Part shown: one piece after another, positions 17,287-27,705 of the stretch | Layout of the letters: each line of letters opens with the position of its first letter | How positions within the stretch are numbered: the first letter of the stretch is position 1 | DNA from: Synechococcus sp. UW105 | Lineage (GTDB): Bacteria > Cyanobacteriota > Cyanobacteriia > PCC-6307 > Cyanobiaceae | DNA: 64,000 nucleotides | Direction: 5' to 3' | NCBI RefSeq assembly: GCF_900473935.1 | Contig: NZ_UCNN01000005.1 | Span: 83,352-147,351 of the forward strand | Notes under the pieces: model-generated | What the model was told of the DNA's origin: nothing | Database searches by the model: none | What the model saw: the letters and a program-made list of their open reading frames with translations, nothing else | Translations under genes and position numbers: made by a program

Positions 17287-18151
17287 CACGATCTCCGGTT
17301 TGGCTGGTGATGACATTATCTACACCGCTTCTGGCAACGACAAAGTAGAAGCTGGCGCAGGCAATGACCTGATTATCGGCGGCGATGGTGCTGGTGATGA
17401 TGTCTATGACGGCGGCTCAGGTGTTGACACCGTTAAATACACTTCAGCCACCGATGACATCACGGTTGACCTTTCCAAAGCCACTGCAACCTCAACCCAT
17501 GGAGGCGACAAGGCGGGAATTGGTAACGACAAACTTTACAAGATTGAAAACGTCATTGGTGGTCATTACAACGATCAGCTGATTGGTGATACTGCGGATA
17601 ACACCTTTACTGGTGAGAAGGGCAATGATGTGATTGATGGTGGAGCTGGTAGAGATGCTGCTGTCTTTAAAGGCAAGCTTGAGGACTACACGATCAATCA
17701 CTCAGGTGCTGCTATTCAGATCACGGATAAGCAAAGTGGAAGAGATGGAAGTGACACTTTGCAGAGCATCGAATCCTTCTCCTTCAGTGATTGGGATGTA
17801 GATGATCTAAGAGGATCAATCAATCTGCTGAAAGATTCCTCTGGATTCGGTTACGCCCAGAATTCCGCAGGTCAATCCTCATCGATCACTGCTGCCAATG
17901 GCACCCAATGGGGAGATAACACGTGGGCTGGCTGGTCGCTGCGGGGTGCTGAAACTCTCGATGGGGTCAATGCTTCAGCCTGGGAGCACTCCAGCGGCAA
18001 GCTCTGGATTGCTCAGCACAACAGCGATTGGACTTACATAGCAAGTGGCGGTTACGTCTCCAGCGGATCAGATGCTTATTTCCAGGCTGAATCTGACTTC
18101 GATCAGGACTTCAATGATGACTTGATGGTCGGTGCCGATCCCTTGGCCTGA
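17258..18151 (+). pseudogene. RTX calcium-binding protein fragment with tryptophan-rich C-terminal domain
   Basis: The C-terminal part of a large secreted RTX-type protein. The open frame begins at 17258 without a sensible start; a TTG at 17300 is the only candidate. Nonapeptide repeats of the GGxGxDxUx kind are visible (GGFGDDTISGLAGDD, GAGNDLIIGG, ENVIGGHYNDQLIGDTADN, EKGNDVIDGGAGRD). A tryptophan-rich module follows (TQWGDNTWAGWSL, then WEHSSGKLWIAQHNSDWTY and FDQDFNDD), which resembles the Synechocystis-type W-rich C-terminal domain (PF07483 by memory). Such proteins form cell-surface or secreted layers. No secretion genes lie nearby. The upstream boundary is the joint with the sigma factor remnant. 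Confidence 0.7.
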
Positions 18152-18451
18152 TCTCTCTCAGGTTGCTGGATCAGCTGGGTGCCAATGAGCTGAGGGGCCA
18201 GAGAATATTTGGAGTAGTACTGAGGTGCCCCAGAAGTATGCCGACCAGTTGAGGAGGGGGCAGAGCATCGCTCTCGTTTTCCATCAAAAACTGCTTGTAC
18301 AAGTGAAGGAACGTCAGAAGAAGCAGATGCATCGCTATTAGAAGGCAGGCATCAAAGAAGATCCAACCCTGCTCTCATGACTATCGAGTTGAACCCGGAC
18401 AGTTCCAACAGGTAGGAACTTCAGTGGTTTACGTCAGCCTCCTTCTGTTTA
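18152..18451. other. Intergenic stretch, no supported gene
   Basis: About 300 nt between the RTX fragment and the convergent NeuA gene. A 40-codon open stretch on the plus strand around 18222-18342 (reading EVPQKYADQLRRGQSIALVF) has no start context and no recognised family; it could be the remnant of a longer gene. I see no tRNA and no clear terminator. Base composition begins to fall here toward the AT-rich cassette. Confidence 0.5.
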
Positions 18452-19168
18452 TTAGCTAACATACTTTTCGATAAGTGGAGTTTTTGATGCAATTAAGGCA
18501 TCCACAATCTCAAAATCATCAATCCCATCTATATCCATGGCACAGAGCCTGTGAATCGGAAGAGCAAGGATACGCTCTCCCAAGAATAGCTCCCCTTTAA
18601 CAATATTTTTATACCAAAAGATATCCGTATGAAAAACCTTATATGTAGGCGGAAACTCCTGCCTACGAATCATAGAGCGTCCACCATCGTCAAAACAAGG
18701 CGATAGAAAACCGTTTCTTACTTCGTAAAGGCGTGGCTCACCCGTGGTTACCATTCTTACAGAATCAATATCTTTGTTTAACATTGAGACGGCTTCTGTT
18801 AGATCATCAGTTGATCTGAATGGAAACGTAGGCCTTAGCCAAACAATTATATCCGGCGGACTTATATTGTGAATCTTAAGTTTTTCATCGAGATCTTTCA
18901 ACACATGCTCTTCCATGCTGTCATCCTGTGCTGCATGCGAGCCACGCAGGAAAGGTACCCATGCTCCATACTCTCGCCCAATTTCTGCATATTGGTCAGA
19001 ATCAGTAGACAGCAGTATCTTCTCAAAAATATTGGCTTGAACCGCAAAATTTATTGCATGGGCTATTAATGGCTTTCCCGCTAGATTTCGCACATTTTTA
19101 TCTAATAGCCCTTTTGATCCTGCTCGAGCAGCTACGATTGCCCATATTTTTGCATTGAGCATATTCAT
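18452..19168 (-). CDS. neuA: CMP-nonulosonate (acylneuraminate) cytidylyltransferase
   Basis: Activates a sialic-acid-like nine-carbon sugar with CTP to give the CMP-sugar donor. The 238-residue protein shows the family N-terminus IVAARAGSKG (residues 11-20) with KNVRNLAGKPLIAHAI, the LLSTDSDQYAEIGREYGA block, then VWLRPTFPFRSTDDL and the C-terminal metal/substrate segment AMDIDGIDDFEIVDALI. The usual RxxSKGLPxKN is altered to ARAGSKGLLDKN. The gene starts in a 4-nt ATGA overlap with the NeuB gene and is last in a three-gene operon. The region is AT rich: 18601-18660 has 19 G/C in 60. The exact sugar (Neu5Ac, legionaminate, KDN or other) cannot be told. Confidence 0.88.
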   Translation of the reverse strand: MNMLNAKIWAIVAARAGSKGLLDKNVRNLAGKPLIAHAINFAVQANIFEKILLSTDSDQYAEIGREYGAWVPFLRGSHAAQDDSMEEHVLKDLDEKLKIHNISPPDIIVWLRPTFPFRSTDDLTEAVSMLNKDIDSVRMVTTGEPRLYEVRNGFLSPCFDDGGRSMIRRQEFPPTYKVFHTDIFWYKNIVKGELFLGERILALPIHRLCAMDIDGIDDFEIVDALIASKTPLIEKYVS

Positions 19169-20730
19169 CTCGACCTCTTCGAGTACTTATGGTGTTCACT
19201 TGAGTTTGTTTTTTTATCTTCAACTCCCAGAACTATTTCTGCCTCTCTAATTTTTTCAACATACTCTCTAAAATCTTCTTTCGTCAAATCTAGAGCTACA
19301 GAATCATAGTGAGCCCACTCCGTATTTCCCAGTTTTACGTGCTTCTCCACCATTTGAGCACCAGCTGCCACCGCCATGGTAGATGCAAACCAACCAGTGT
19401 CATGGCTCGAGTAGGCAGGAACAAGATAGGGATACCGATAACTGAGATCACGATAGTGTCGAATGACTCCAACGGTGCAGTGATGCTTGGGAGTGGGATA
19501 GGCTGAATTACATTGCATCAGGTAAAGCTTGTTGCATTCTGTAAATGTCTCCAGAATATACTTTTCATAGGCTATATCGGTCATACCAGTAGAGAGCACA
19601 ACACTCCCAGTGTAATGCCGGGCTACATAGCTAAGGTAATCATTATGTTCTGAAATGGTGCTGGGGATCTTGATTAAGTCTGGACTGAACTGCTGTATGA
19701 AGTGATACGAAGGTTCATCAAGAACGGAGGCAAACCAACCTATTCCCAGCTGTGAGCAGAGTTTGTCAATATAACAAAAATCTTCCTCGTCCAACTCAAG
19801 AGCATTTCTGTAATCTCGAAAAGTTGATCCGAACGGTGATTTGTATTTCCCATCCAGTTGTTCTTGGCTGTAAAAGGTTTCTACGTTGCGTTTTTGAACC
19901 TTGACATAATCAGCCCCAGCCGCTCGTGCCGCTCGGATCATCCTTTCTAATCGGTGTCGTTGGCCAAAGTGGTTAGTGGTCAGTTCAGCAGTAACCACTA
20001 CTCGAGGGCCAAGTTCATGTTCTTCATTGATTGGATTTTTTGGGAGAAACTGATCATTTAGTTCTCCAGTAGATAGAGCAGAAAACTTACGCGACCCCAC
20101 ATGCTTGAGAATCAGTTCCGAATCTCGCAACAAGTACAGAGAATTAACAAAGTAAAACTCTTGAGGCGATATGGCAAGAGCACGTTCCTCGGGGCTGTTG
20201 GGCGCGTAATCACGTTCAATAGATTTTGAGTATCCCTTATCAGGGGTAAAGTCGAATCCCACCATATATATTGTTTGTGGCTTCTTGCGAATTCCTGCAA
20301 GAATTCTGGCAAGGCGAAGAGCGGAAAGAAATAATACTTCTTCTATCACAAAGCTTTCGGAGGGATCTTCAGTAAGCAAGCGCTGCATCATCACATCACT
20401 TTCATTCCCTGAAGATCGAGTACATGGCATATTCACGACGTCTCCCCGTAATGGGGTAAATCCAGGGGGACAAACATACAAACGTGATTTGTATCCATTG
20501 CTAGCTACTGATTCCTTTACCCAATCAGCATGGAAAATAGAGATATCAACTGGTACAATTCGCTCAGCATCGTTAATGCCAATCACCATAGAGTTGGCGA
20601 AGACCTCTGGATTAATTTCATCAACCGAGGGCCCCTTACCTAGAATGAAGATCGTATCTGTGCCGAATATCGACCCGATATCTTCCAGATGGCTCGAGAA
20701 AGTGTCCTTGATAGGGCTTTCCATCGACAT
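19165..20730 (-). CDS. NeuB-type nonulosonate synthase fused to an N-terminal glycosyltransferase-like domain
   Basis: A 521-residue two-domain protein. Residues 244-502 are a NeuB TIM barrel that condenses PEP with a six-carbon sugar: VVVTAELTTNHFGQ, DYVKVQKRN, GIGWFASVLDE, DLIKIPSTISEHN, VVLSTGM, SSHDTG and the MVEKHVKL block at 460-467. The C-terminal antifreeze-like SAF domain of usual NeuB proteins is absent; only about 19 charged residues follow the barrel. Residues 1-235 form a separate domain with a nucleotide-binding start FILGKGPSVDEIN (28-40) and YMVGFDFTPDKGYS (155-168). This layout recalls GT42 sialyltransferases and DUF115/MAF proteins, but the GT42 catalytic histidine region is not evident. 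The first 32 codons overlap the upstream phosphatase gene. Confidence 0.85.
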   Translation of the reverse strand: MSMESPIKDTFSSHLEDIGSIFGTDTIFILGKGPSVDEINPEVFANSMVIGINDAERIVPVDISIFHADWVKESVASNGYKSRLYVCPPGFTPLRGDVVNMPCTRSSGNESDVMMQRLLTEDPSESFVIEEVLFLSALRLARILAGIRKKPQTIYMVGFDFTPDKGYSKSIERDYAPNSPEERALAISPQEFYFVNSLYLLRDSELILKHVGSRKFSALSTGELNDQFLPKNPINEEHELGPRVVVTAELTTNHFGQRHRLERMIRAARAAGADYVKVQKRNVETFYSQEQLDGKYKSPFGSTFRDYRNALELDEEDFCYIDKLCSQLGIGWFASVLDEPSYHFIQQFSPDLIKIPSTISEHNDYLSYVARHYTGSVVLSTGMTDIAYEKYILETFTECNKLYLMQCNSAYPTPKHHCTVGVIRHYRDLSYRYPYLVPAYSSHDTGWFASTMAVAAGAQMVEKHVKLGNTEWAHYDSVALDLTKEDFREYVEKIREAEIVLGVEDKKTNSSEHHKYSKRSR

Positions 20731-21376
20731 GTACTTCGCAGCAGTGCTCCAAGGCTAGTATTAACCCTGGTAAAAGATCCCACGCGTAGGCGCCACGTGG
20801 ATTGCTGAATCTGGCAAAGCTTCCGGTGATCACGCTGTACATATTGAAAACTGCACACCCCATGAGCCTGCTTTCTTCGGCGTCACCCATCCCATCCAGT
20901 ATCTCCTGACACATTGAGGAGGAAAACCCGTTGATTCGTGAGTGAACAGGGCGTATAACGTCGCCGGTCATTAGGCGGTCACCAAGCTCAGGCAGAAAAA
21001 GTAGGCTGATCAGGTGCTTGCGACTGTGCCAAAGAGTAAAAGAAACGCCCCAAATTTTGAGGCCAGAACAGAAATTTTCAGTACCATCGATTGGATCGAG
21101 GATAGCGTAATAGCCTTCCTCATGAGCAGCATCAGTTTGTGAATAACTCTCTTCTCCAGCAAACGCAATGCCAGGAAACTTTTCTCTTAAAAAGCCGTGA
21201 ATTAAATTCTCTATCAACACATCCGAATTGGTCACTGGACTACCGTCTGGTTTCCAAGTAATTTCATATCGGTGGCTTTGGATTTGATCCATTTGAGAGA
21301 GGATCAAGCTGCACATCTCATCGACTACGGAGCGTAAAAAGGGAAGAGTTGGCTGGTTTTTGATGACACTAGTCAT
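20636..21376 (-). CDS. Inositol monophosphatase (IMPase/CysQ) family phosphatase
   Basis: A 246-residue Mg2+-dependent phosphatase when started at MTSVIKNQPT (21376); the frame is open to 21502 but the extension looks non-coding. Metal-binding motifs are GEES (74-77) and DPIDGT (94-99), with AYAWDLLPG supplying the distal aspartate. Its place directly before NeuB and NeuA suggests it may dephosphorylate a nine-carbon sugar phosphate or a precursor; this is inference, as family members also act on inositol phosphates or PAP. The stop lies 95 nt inside the NeuB gene, an unusually long same-strand overlap. Base composition is AT rich, matching the cassette. Confidence 0.82.
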   Translation of the reverse strand: MTSVIKNQPTLPFLRSVVDEMCSLILSQMDQIQSHRYEITWKPDGSPVTNSDVLIENLIHGFLREKFPGIAFAGEESYSQTDAAHEEGYYAILDPIDGTENFCSGLKIWGVSFTLWHSRKHLISLLFLPELGDRLMTGDVIRPVHSRINGFSSSMCQEILDGMGDAEESRLMGCAVFNMYSVITGSFARFSNPRGAYAWDLLPGLILALEHCCEVHVDGKPYQGHFLEPSGRYRVDIRHRYDLHSR

Positions 21377-21875
21377 TCTTTTTAATTGCAATTTTATGCC
21401 CCGGATGCTGATCTTTGCCAAAAGTGCATAGGACAGCCCCTCCAGTACATTTGCGTTGGGCCAGAATAGCCTTGCATTATACCCCCCCAGGATCAACATC
21501 AAAAGCCAGTTTCAAACCAACGATGAAAGAGAAAGAAAAGAAGCAGCACATGCCTAAGCGTTGATCACGCGCGGTGTTTTTGTTGCAGCGGGCAATGCTT
21601 TAGGAAGTTGCCTCCTACCAATGACCCTCGACAATCAGATGACGCTCGCTCTGTTTCAGGAGCTGCTTATGGCACTAAGGGCTAACGACGCTGATAGCTA
21701 TCAAGGCATGGCTGGCACTTGGCATTGAACATCTTTGAAGGGATGTAGCTGTTGAGGTCGAGTGTGACTGGATGGTGCCGTTACTGGCGGAGGATGAGAG
21801 AGGCAGGCTGATGGCATGGCAACTGGGCGTAAGCCTCTAACCCTTATTGCGAAAGCAGAACAGCAAAACTGAACT
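21377..21875. other. Intergenic stretch between the sugar cassette and rnc
   Basis: About 500 nt. Composition changes from AT rich near 21400 back to GC rich by about 21850, so one edge of the acquired segment probably lies here. The promoter of the minus-strand cassette should be in the first part. One small plus-strand ORF of 35 codons (21621-21728, starting MTLDNQMTLALFQELLMAL) is possible, but it has no clear ribosome binding site and no known family. I see no direct repeat long enough to serve as an attachment site. Confidence 0.45.
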
Positions 21876-22631
21876 GTGCCCATCGATCTGGCCACTGCCT
21901 CCACCCCCACCCCATCACGCAGCGATCAACTTCGCTGCTTCTGCGAGGTGCTGGGCGTGAACACCGCCGACAGCCCGGATGAACCCCGCACCCTGTCCCT
22001 CCTGGATGAAGCCCTCACCCACACATCAGCGGGACTAGCCATCCATCACGAACGCCTGGAATTTCTCGGCGATGCGGTTCTGAGACTTACAGCCAGTGAA
22101 TTCATCGAACAGCACTACCCCCAGCTCCCCGTGGGAGAACGTTCAGCGCTCCGGGCCCAGATTGTTAGCGACCGTTGGCTAGCGCAGCTTGGAAAGCAGA
22201 TCGGGATCGACGCAATGCTTGTGGTCGGCGCCAAGGCCAGGGGAGATGACGCCGGCCAAGCCACGCTGCGGGCGGAAGCCTGCGAAGCCCTGATCGGCGC
22301 GATCTATCAAGCCTGGGGGTCTCTAGAACCGGTGCATGCCTGGCTCACACCGCACTGGCAGCGCACCAGTGCTGCGGTACTGGCTGACCCTCACAAGGGC
22401 AATGCCAAATCCGCCCTACAGGAGTGGAGTCAAGCCCGCAAGCTAGGGCTGCCCGTCTACAACAGCCTTGAAACCAGTCGACGCCATGGCGACCCACGCC
22501 GCTTCCACTGCCAGGTTGAACTGAAGGGAAAGACGCTGGCTGAAGGATGGGGCGGCTCCCGCAGGGACGCAGAGCAGAAGGCGGCTCAGGCGGCCCTTCA
22601 AAACGTTGAGGGAGACGGAGCCGAGCGTTGA
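21876..22631 (+). CDS. rnc: Ribonuclease III
   Basis: Cleaves double-stranded RNA, including rRNA precursors. The 251-residue product (GTG start) carries the signature HERLEFLGDAVL at residues 58-69, with the second catalytic acidic cluster in EACEALIGAIYQ, and a C-terminal double-stranded RNA-binding domain from about residue 172 (KSALQEWSQARKLGLPVY ... GGSRRDAEQKAAQAAL). Its 3' end overlaps the convergent ion-channel gene by 34 nt. It marks the return to core genome on the right of the accessory segment. Confidence 0.96.
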   Translation: MPIDLATASTPTPSRSDQLRCFCEVLGVNTADSPDEPRTLSLLDEALTHTSAGLAIHHERLEFLGDAVLRLTASEFIEQHYPQLPVGERSALRAQIVSDRWLAQLGKQIGIDAMLVVGAKARGDDAGQATLRAEACEALIGAIYQAWGSLEPVHAWLTPHWQRTSAAVLADPHKGNAKSALQEWSQARKLGLPVYNSLETSRRHGDPRRFHCQVELKGKTLAEGWGGSRRDAEQKAAQAALQNVEGDGAER

Positions 22632-23470
22632 TGCTCGGCTCGTTCACGCTTCGGCAACTCTGCTCCACAGCGATCGCAGAAGCGAGCACGGTTGCGATGA
22701 CTGACCTGACCGCAGTCAATGCAGCGTATGGCCTGCAAGCTTGCTCGAGCTCCGGACCGACGCAGACCCTCAACAGTGACGATGCCCGTGGGGATGGCAA
22801 TGATCCCAAAGCCAAGCAGCATCACCAACGCCGCGAGGATTCGGCCCAGCGCCGTCTGGGGCACGATGTCGCCATAACCAACGGTGGTCATGGTCACGAT
22901 CGCCCAATAGACCCCCTGGGCAACGCTACGGAACTGACTTTCGGGGTGAAAACTCTCCACCACCACCATCACGTAGCCCAAAACAACCTGAAGGATCAAG
23001 ACAAACAGGATGAAGACAGTGATGCGACGGGCGCTGGCCCGAAGCGCCGCGCCCAGAGCGCGGGCTTCATCCATGAAGCGCAGCAATTTGAACACCCGCA
23101 GAATGCGGCCGAACTTGAACACCCACAACACCAAACCACTGCTGATCTGGGGCACTGCAAAAAAGAGCACGGCGCAGAGATCGATCAAGCCATAGAAACT
23201 CCGCAAATAAGCCAATGGCCTAGGACTGGCCATCAGATGCAGGGCTAAGTCAGCCGCAAACACCGCCAAGGCAATGCGATCGATCAGATCGACCCAAGCG
23301 GGAACAGCACCCTGAACTGACCCGGGCAAAAGTGGTGCGGGCTCGAACATCAAGCCCACAACACTGAGCAGGATGGCCCCGAACACCACAAGGTTGTAAA
23401 GACGACCCGCCGTTGTGTCGGAGTCGAGCACCACCCGCGCCAGGCGCCCGCGGATGGTGGTCTTGTCCAT
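22598..23470 (-). CDS. Voltage-gated-type potassium channel with C-terminal zinc ribbon
   Basis: A 290-residue ion transporter with six predicted transmembrane helices plus a pore loop. The selectivity filter is TMTTVGYGD (193-201), the K+ signature. The S4-like helix (RILRVFKLLRFMDEARALGAALRASARR) carries regularly spaced arginines, as in KvAP. After S6 (208-235) the cytosolic tail holds two CxxC pairs, C250/C253 and C265/C268, a probable zinc ribbon. The start overlaps the ndhS stop as TGATG, so the channel is translationally coupled to a photosynthetic NDH-1 subunit. Confidence 0.92.
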   Translation of the reverse strand: MDKTTIRGRLARVVLDSDTTAGRLYNLVVFGAILLSVVGLMFEPAPLLPGSVQGAVPAWVDLIDRIALAVFAADLALHLMASPRPLAYLRSFYGLIDLCAVLFFAVPQISSGLVLWVFKFGRILRVFKLLRFMDEARALGAALRASARRITVFILFVLILQVVLGYVMVVVESFHPESQFRSVAQGVYWAIVTMTTVGYGDIVPQTALGRILAALVMLLGFGIIAIPTGIVTVEGLRRSGARASLQAIRCIDCGQVSHRNRARFCDRCGAELPKRERAEHQRSAPSPSTF

Positions 23471-23652
23471 CAGCCGGCCTGGAGATCGCGCAGACGCAGG
23501 GTGACGAGCTTGTCCCAGTTACCGCCCTCAAACAGCACCGCAGCGCGATCTCCACTGATGCGCTGCACAAACCCGGTGTAACCGTTGTAGATCGAGGTGA
23601 CATCCACCACCTTCACCGTGGCGCCGGGAAGGATCGGAGCACTGGTGGCCAT
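23470..23652 (-). CDS. ndhS: NAD(P)H-quinone oxidoreductase subunit S
   Basis: A 60-residue SH3-like protein of the former DUF3252 family, the ferredoxin-binding subunit of photosynthetic NDH-1 involved in cyclic electron flow. The sequence [19 protein letters not shown], followed by [18 protein letters not shown] and WDKLVTLRL, matches the conserved core of Synechocystis Ssl0352-type proteins as I remember it. It is the first gene of a two-gene operon with the potassium channel. It is divergent from rimM, with 68 nt between the starts. Confidence 0.88.
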   Translation of the reverse strand: MATSAPILPGATVKVVDVTSIYNGYTGFVQRISGDRAAVLFEGGNWDKLVTLRLRDLQAG

Positions 23653-23720
23653 GACAGGAAAATGATCAGAGCCTCAGTATCGCGTGACGCCATGATCAAC
23701 AGACTTCTGCACGAGCGGCC

Positions 23721-24275
23721 ATGGCCGGCCACGGCACCACCACTTCAAGCGATCCGGCTGAATGGCTCACCGTTGGCAAGGTCGTAGGCGTTCAAGGCCT
23801 GCGAGGGGAGCTGCGCATTAACCCCGCCAGCGATTTCCCGGAGCGTTTCACGGAACCCGGTGCCCGCTGGTTGCAAGCCAAAGGCAACCCGCCCAAGCCA
23901 GTGGAGCTCAAAAGCGGCCGTCAGCTGCCGGGGAAGAGCCTGTTCGTGGTGCGTTTTGAAGGCATCAATGACCGCAGCGGCGCCGAAGCCCTTGTGGGGC
24001 AAAGCCTTGTCGTACCAGCCGATGACCGACCCGAACTGGCTGAGGGTGAGTTCCACCTCCTCGACCTGGTGGGCCTGGAGGCCCGTCTCGGCACCGAGGG
24101 CACGGTGATTGGCACCGTCACCGACCTCACCAGCGCCGGGAACGACCTGCTGGAAATTGAACGGGACGATGGACGCCGCCTCCTGATCCCTTTCGTGGAA
24201 GCGATTGTGCCGGAGGTGCACCTCAAGGAGGGCTGGCTGCTGCTCACCCCGCCACCGGGACTGCTGGAGCTTTGA
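23721..24275 (+). CDS. rimM: Ribosome maturation factor RimM
   Basis: A 184-residue 16S rRNA-processing factor that binds ribosomal protein S19 during 30S assembly. The N-terminal domain shows [18 protein letters not shown], and the PRC-barrel domain shows [31 protein letters not shown] and [18 protein letters not shown]. The order and length match the family. It precedes manC by 64 nt on the same strand. Confidence 0.96.
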   Translation: MAGHGTTTSSDPAEWLTVGKVVGVQGLRGELRINPASDFPERFTEPGARWLQAKGNPPKPVELKSGRQLPGKSLFVVRFEGINDRSGAEALVGQSLVVPADDRPELAEGEFHLLDLVGLEARLGTEGTVIGTVTDLTSAGNDLLEIERDDGRRLLIPFVEAIVPEVHLKEGWLLLTPPPGLLEL

Positions 24276-24339
24276 CCTCCAAGGGCTGACAGCGATAGGG
24301 ACGTGGGGCAGGATCGAGCCATCACGCGTCCAGGCTTCG

Positions 24340-25806
24340 GTGAGCACCCCCTTAATCCCTGTGATTCTTTGCGGAGGCACAGGAACCCGTCTCTGGCCTC
24401 TTTCCCGCGCCAGCTACCCAAAGCAGTACTGGCCGCTGGGGGACAGCGGTGAGGAGACCCTGCTGCAACAGACCCAGCAACGCCTGGAGGGGCTGGACGA
24501 TCTGCAGGATCCGCTGCTGATCTGCAATGACGACCACCGGTTCATCGTGGCCGAGCAGATGCGCCAAATCGGCGTGAAACCTGGTGCGATCCTGCTGGAA
24601 CCAATGGGTCGCAACACCGCACCCGCCGTCGCCATCGCCGCCCTGCAGGCAACGGTCAAGGGAGAAGACCCGCTGCTTCTAGTGCTCGCAGCCGACCACG
24701 TCATCCGTGATGGCGAGCGCTTTCGCGCCACGGTTCAAGCCGGCCGGAGCGCAGCGGAGGCTGGCCGATTGGTGACCTTTGGGATCGTGCCCACGGCACC
24801 CGAAACCGGCTACGGCTACATCGAAGCCACTGAACCTTTACAAGCAGGAACTCTGAGCCCAGCCCCAATTGCACGCTTTGTAGAAAAACCAGACCAAGCC
24901 ACCGCTGAGCAGTTCCTCACCACCGGCCGCTTCACCTGGAACAGCGGCATGTTCCTATTCCGGGCCAGCGCCATGCTGGCGGAACTGGAACGACTCGCCC
25001 CCGAGGTGGTGAGCTGCTGCAGGTCGGCACTGGAGCAAGACCATCCCGACCTTGACTTCCGTCGCCTCGACCACCATGCGTTCGCCCGTTGCCCCGAGGT
25101 GGCCATCGATGTAGCAGTGATGGAGCAGACCCAATTGGGCAGCGTGCTCCCCCTCGATGCTGGATGGAGTGATGTGGGGAGCTGGAGCGCCCTTTGGGAC
25201 ACCTCCAACAAGGACGCTGACGGCAACGTGCTGCGCGGCCGTGTCATCAGCGAAAACAGCCGCAACTGCTACCTACGCAGCGAGCACCGTCTCGTGGTGG
25301 GCCTAGGGGTCGAGAACCTTGTTGTGGTTGAAACCGATGACGCCGTGCTGATCGCCAATCGTGATCAGGCCCAGAACATCAAGAAAGTGGTCGCCCAACT
25401 GGAGGCTGACGGCAGCCCCGAGGGCAAGGCCCACCGCAAGATCTACCGACCCTGGGGCCATTACACCGGCGTGATGGAGGGCAGCCGTTGGCAAGTCAAA
25501 CGCATCTCCGTGAAGCCAGGCGAGAGCCTGTCACTACAGATGCACCATCACCGAGCTGAGCACTGGGTCGTCGTGCGCGGTACAGCTTTGGTGGAGCGCG
25601 ACGGCGATGAACAACTTGTGGGCGAAAACCAGAGCACCTATATCCCGATGGGCTGCCACCACCGCCTCAGCAATCCCGGACGCATCCCTGTGGAGATGAT
25701 CGAAGTGCAGAGCGGCGAGTACCTCGGCGAAGACGACATCGTGCGCTTCGACGATGTGTATGGGCGCAGTGATCAACAGCTAGATCCAAGCGAAAAAGCC
25801 GCCTGA
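24340..25806 (+). CDS. manC: Mannose-1-phosphate guanylyltransferase / mannose-6-phosphate isomerase
   Basis: A bifunctional type II enzyme supplying GDP-mannose for surface polysaccharide. The 488-residue product starts at a GTG (MSTPLIPVILCGGTGTRLWPLSR), matching the family N-terminus; the longer open frame overlaps rimM and is rejected. The nucleotidyltransferase domain shows the pyrophosphorylase signature GTGTRLWPLSR, then FVEKPD and WNSGMFLFRA. The C-terminal cupin shows RPWGHYTGV, LSLQMHHHRAEHWVVVRGTA and the typical GEYLGEDDIVRFDDVYGR terminus. It converges on glmS with a 12-nt gap. Confidence 0.95.
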   Translation: MSTPLIPVILCGGTGTRLWPLSRASYPKQYWPLGDSGEETLLQQTQQRLEGLDDLQDPLLICNDDHRFIVAEQMRQIGVKPGAILLEPMGRNTAPAVAIAALQATVKGEDPLLLVLAADHVIRDGERFRATVQAGRSAAEAGRLVTFGIVPTAPETGYGYIEATEPLQAGTLSPAPIARFVEKPDQATAEQFLTTGRFTWNSGMFLFRASAMLAELERLAPEVVSCCRSALEQDHPDLDFRRLDHHAFARCPEVAIDVAVMEQTQLGSVLPLDAGWSDVGSWSALWDTSNKDADGNVLRGRVISENSRNCYLRSEHRLVVGLGVENLVVVETDDAVLIANRDQAQNIKKVVAQLEADGSPEGKAHRKIYRPWGHYTGVMEGSRWQVKRISVKPGESLSLQMHHHRAEHWVVVRGTALVERDGDEQLVGENQSTYIPMGCHHRLSNPGRIPVEMIEVQSGEYLGEDDIVRFDDVYGRSDQQLDPSEKAA

Positions 25807-25818
25807 ACCCGCTTTGGA

Positions 25819-27705
<1,887 letters not shown>

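Noticed and set aside
16374..21520. Possible direct repeat between the rnpB 3' end (TTTCAACCAACC) and sequence near 21509 (TTTCAAACCAAC)
   Set aside because: The match is short and imperfect, as expected by chance; not enough for an attachment site.
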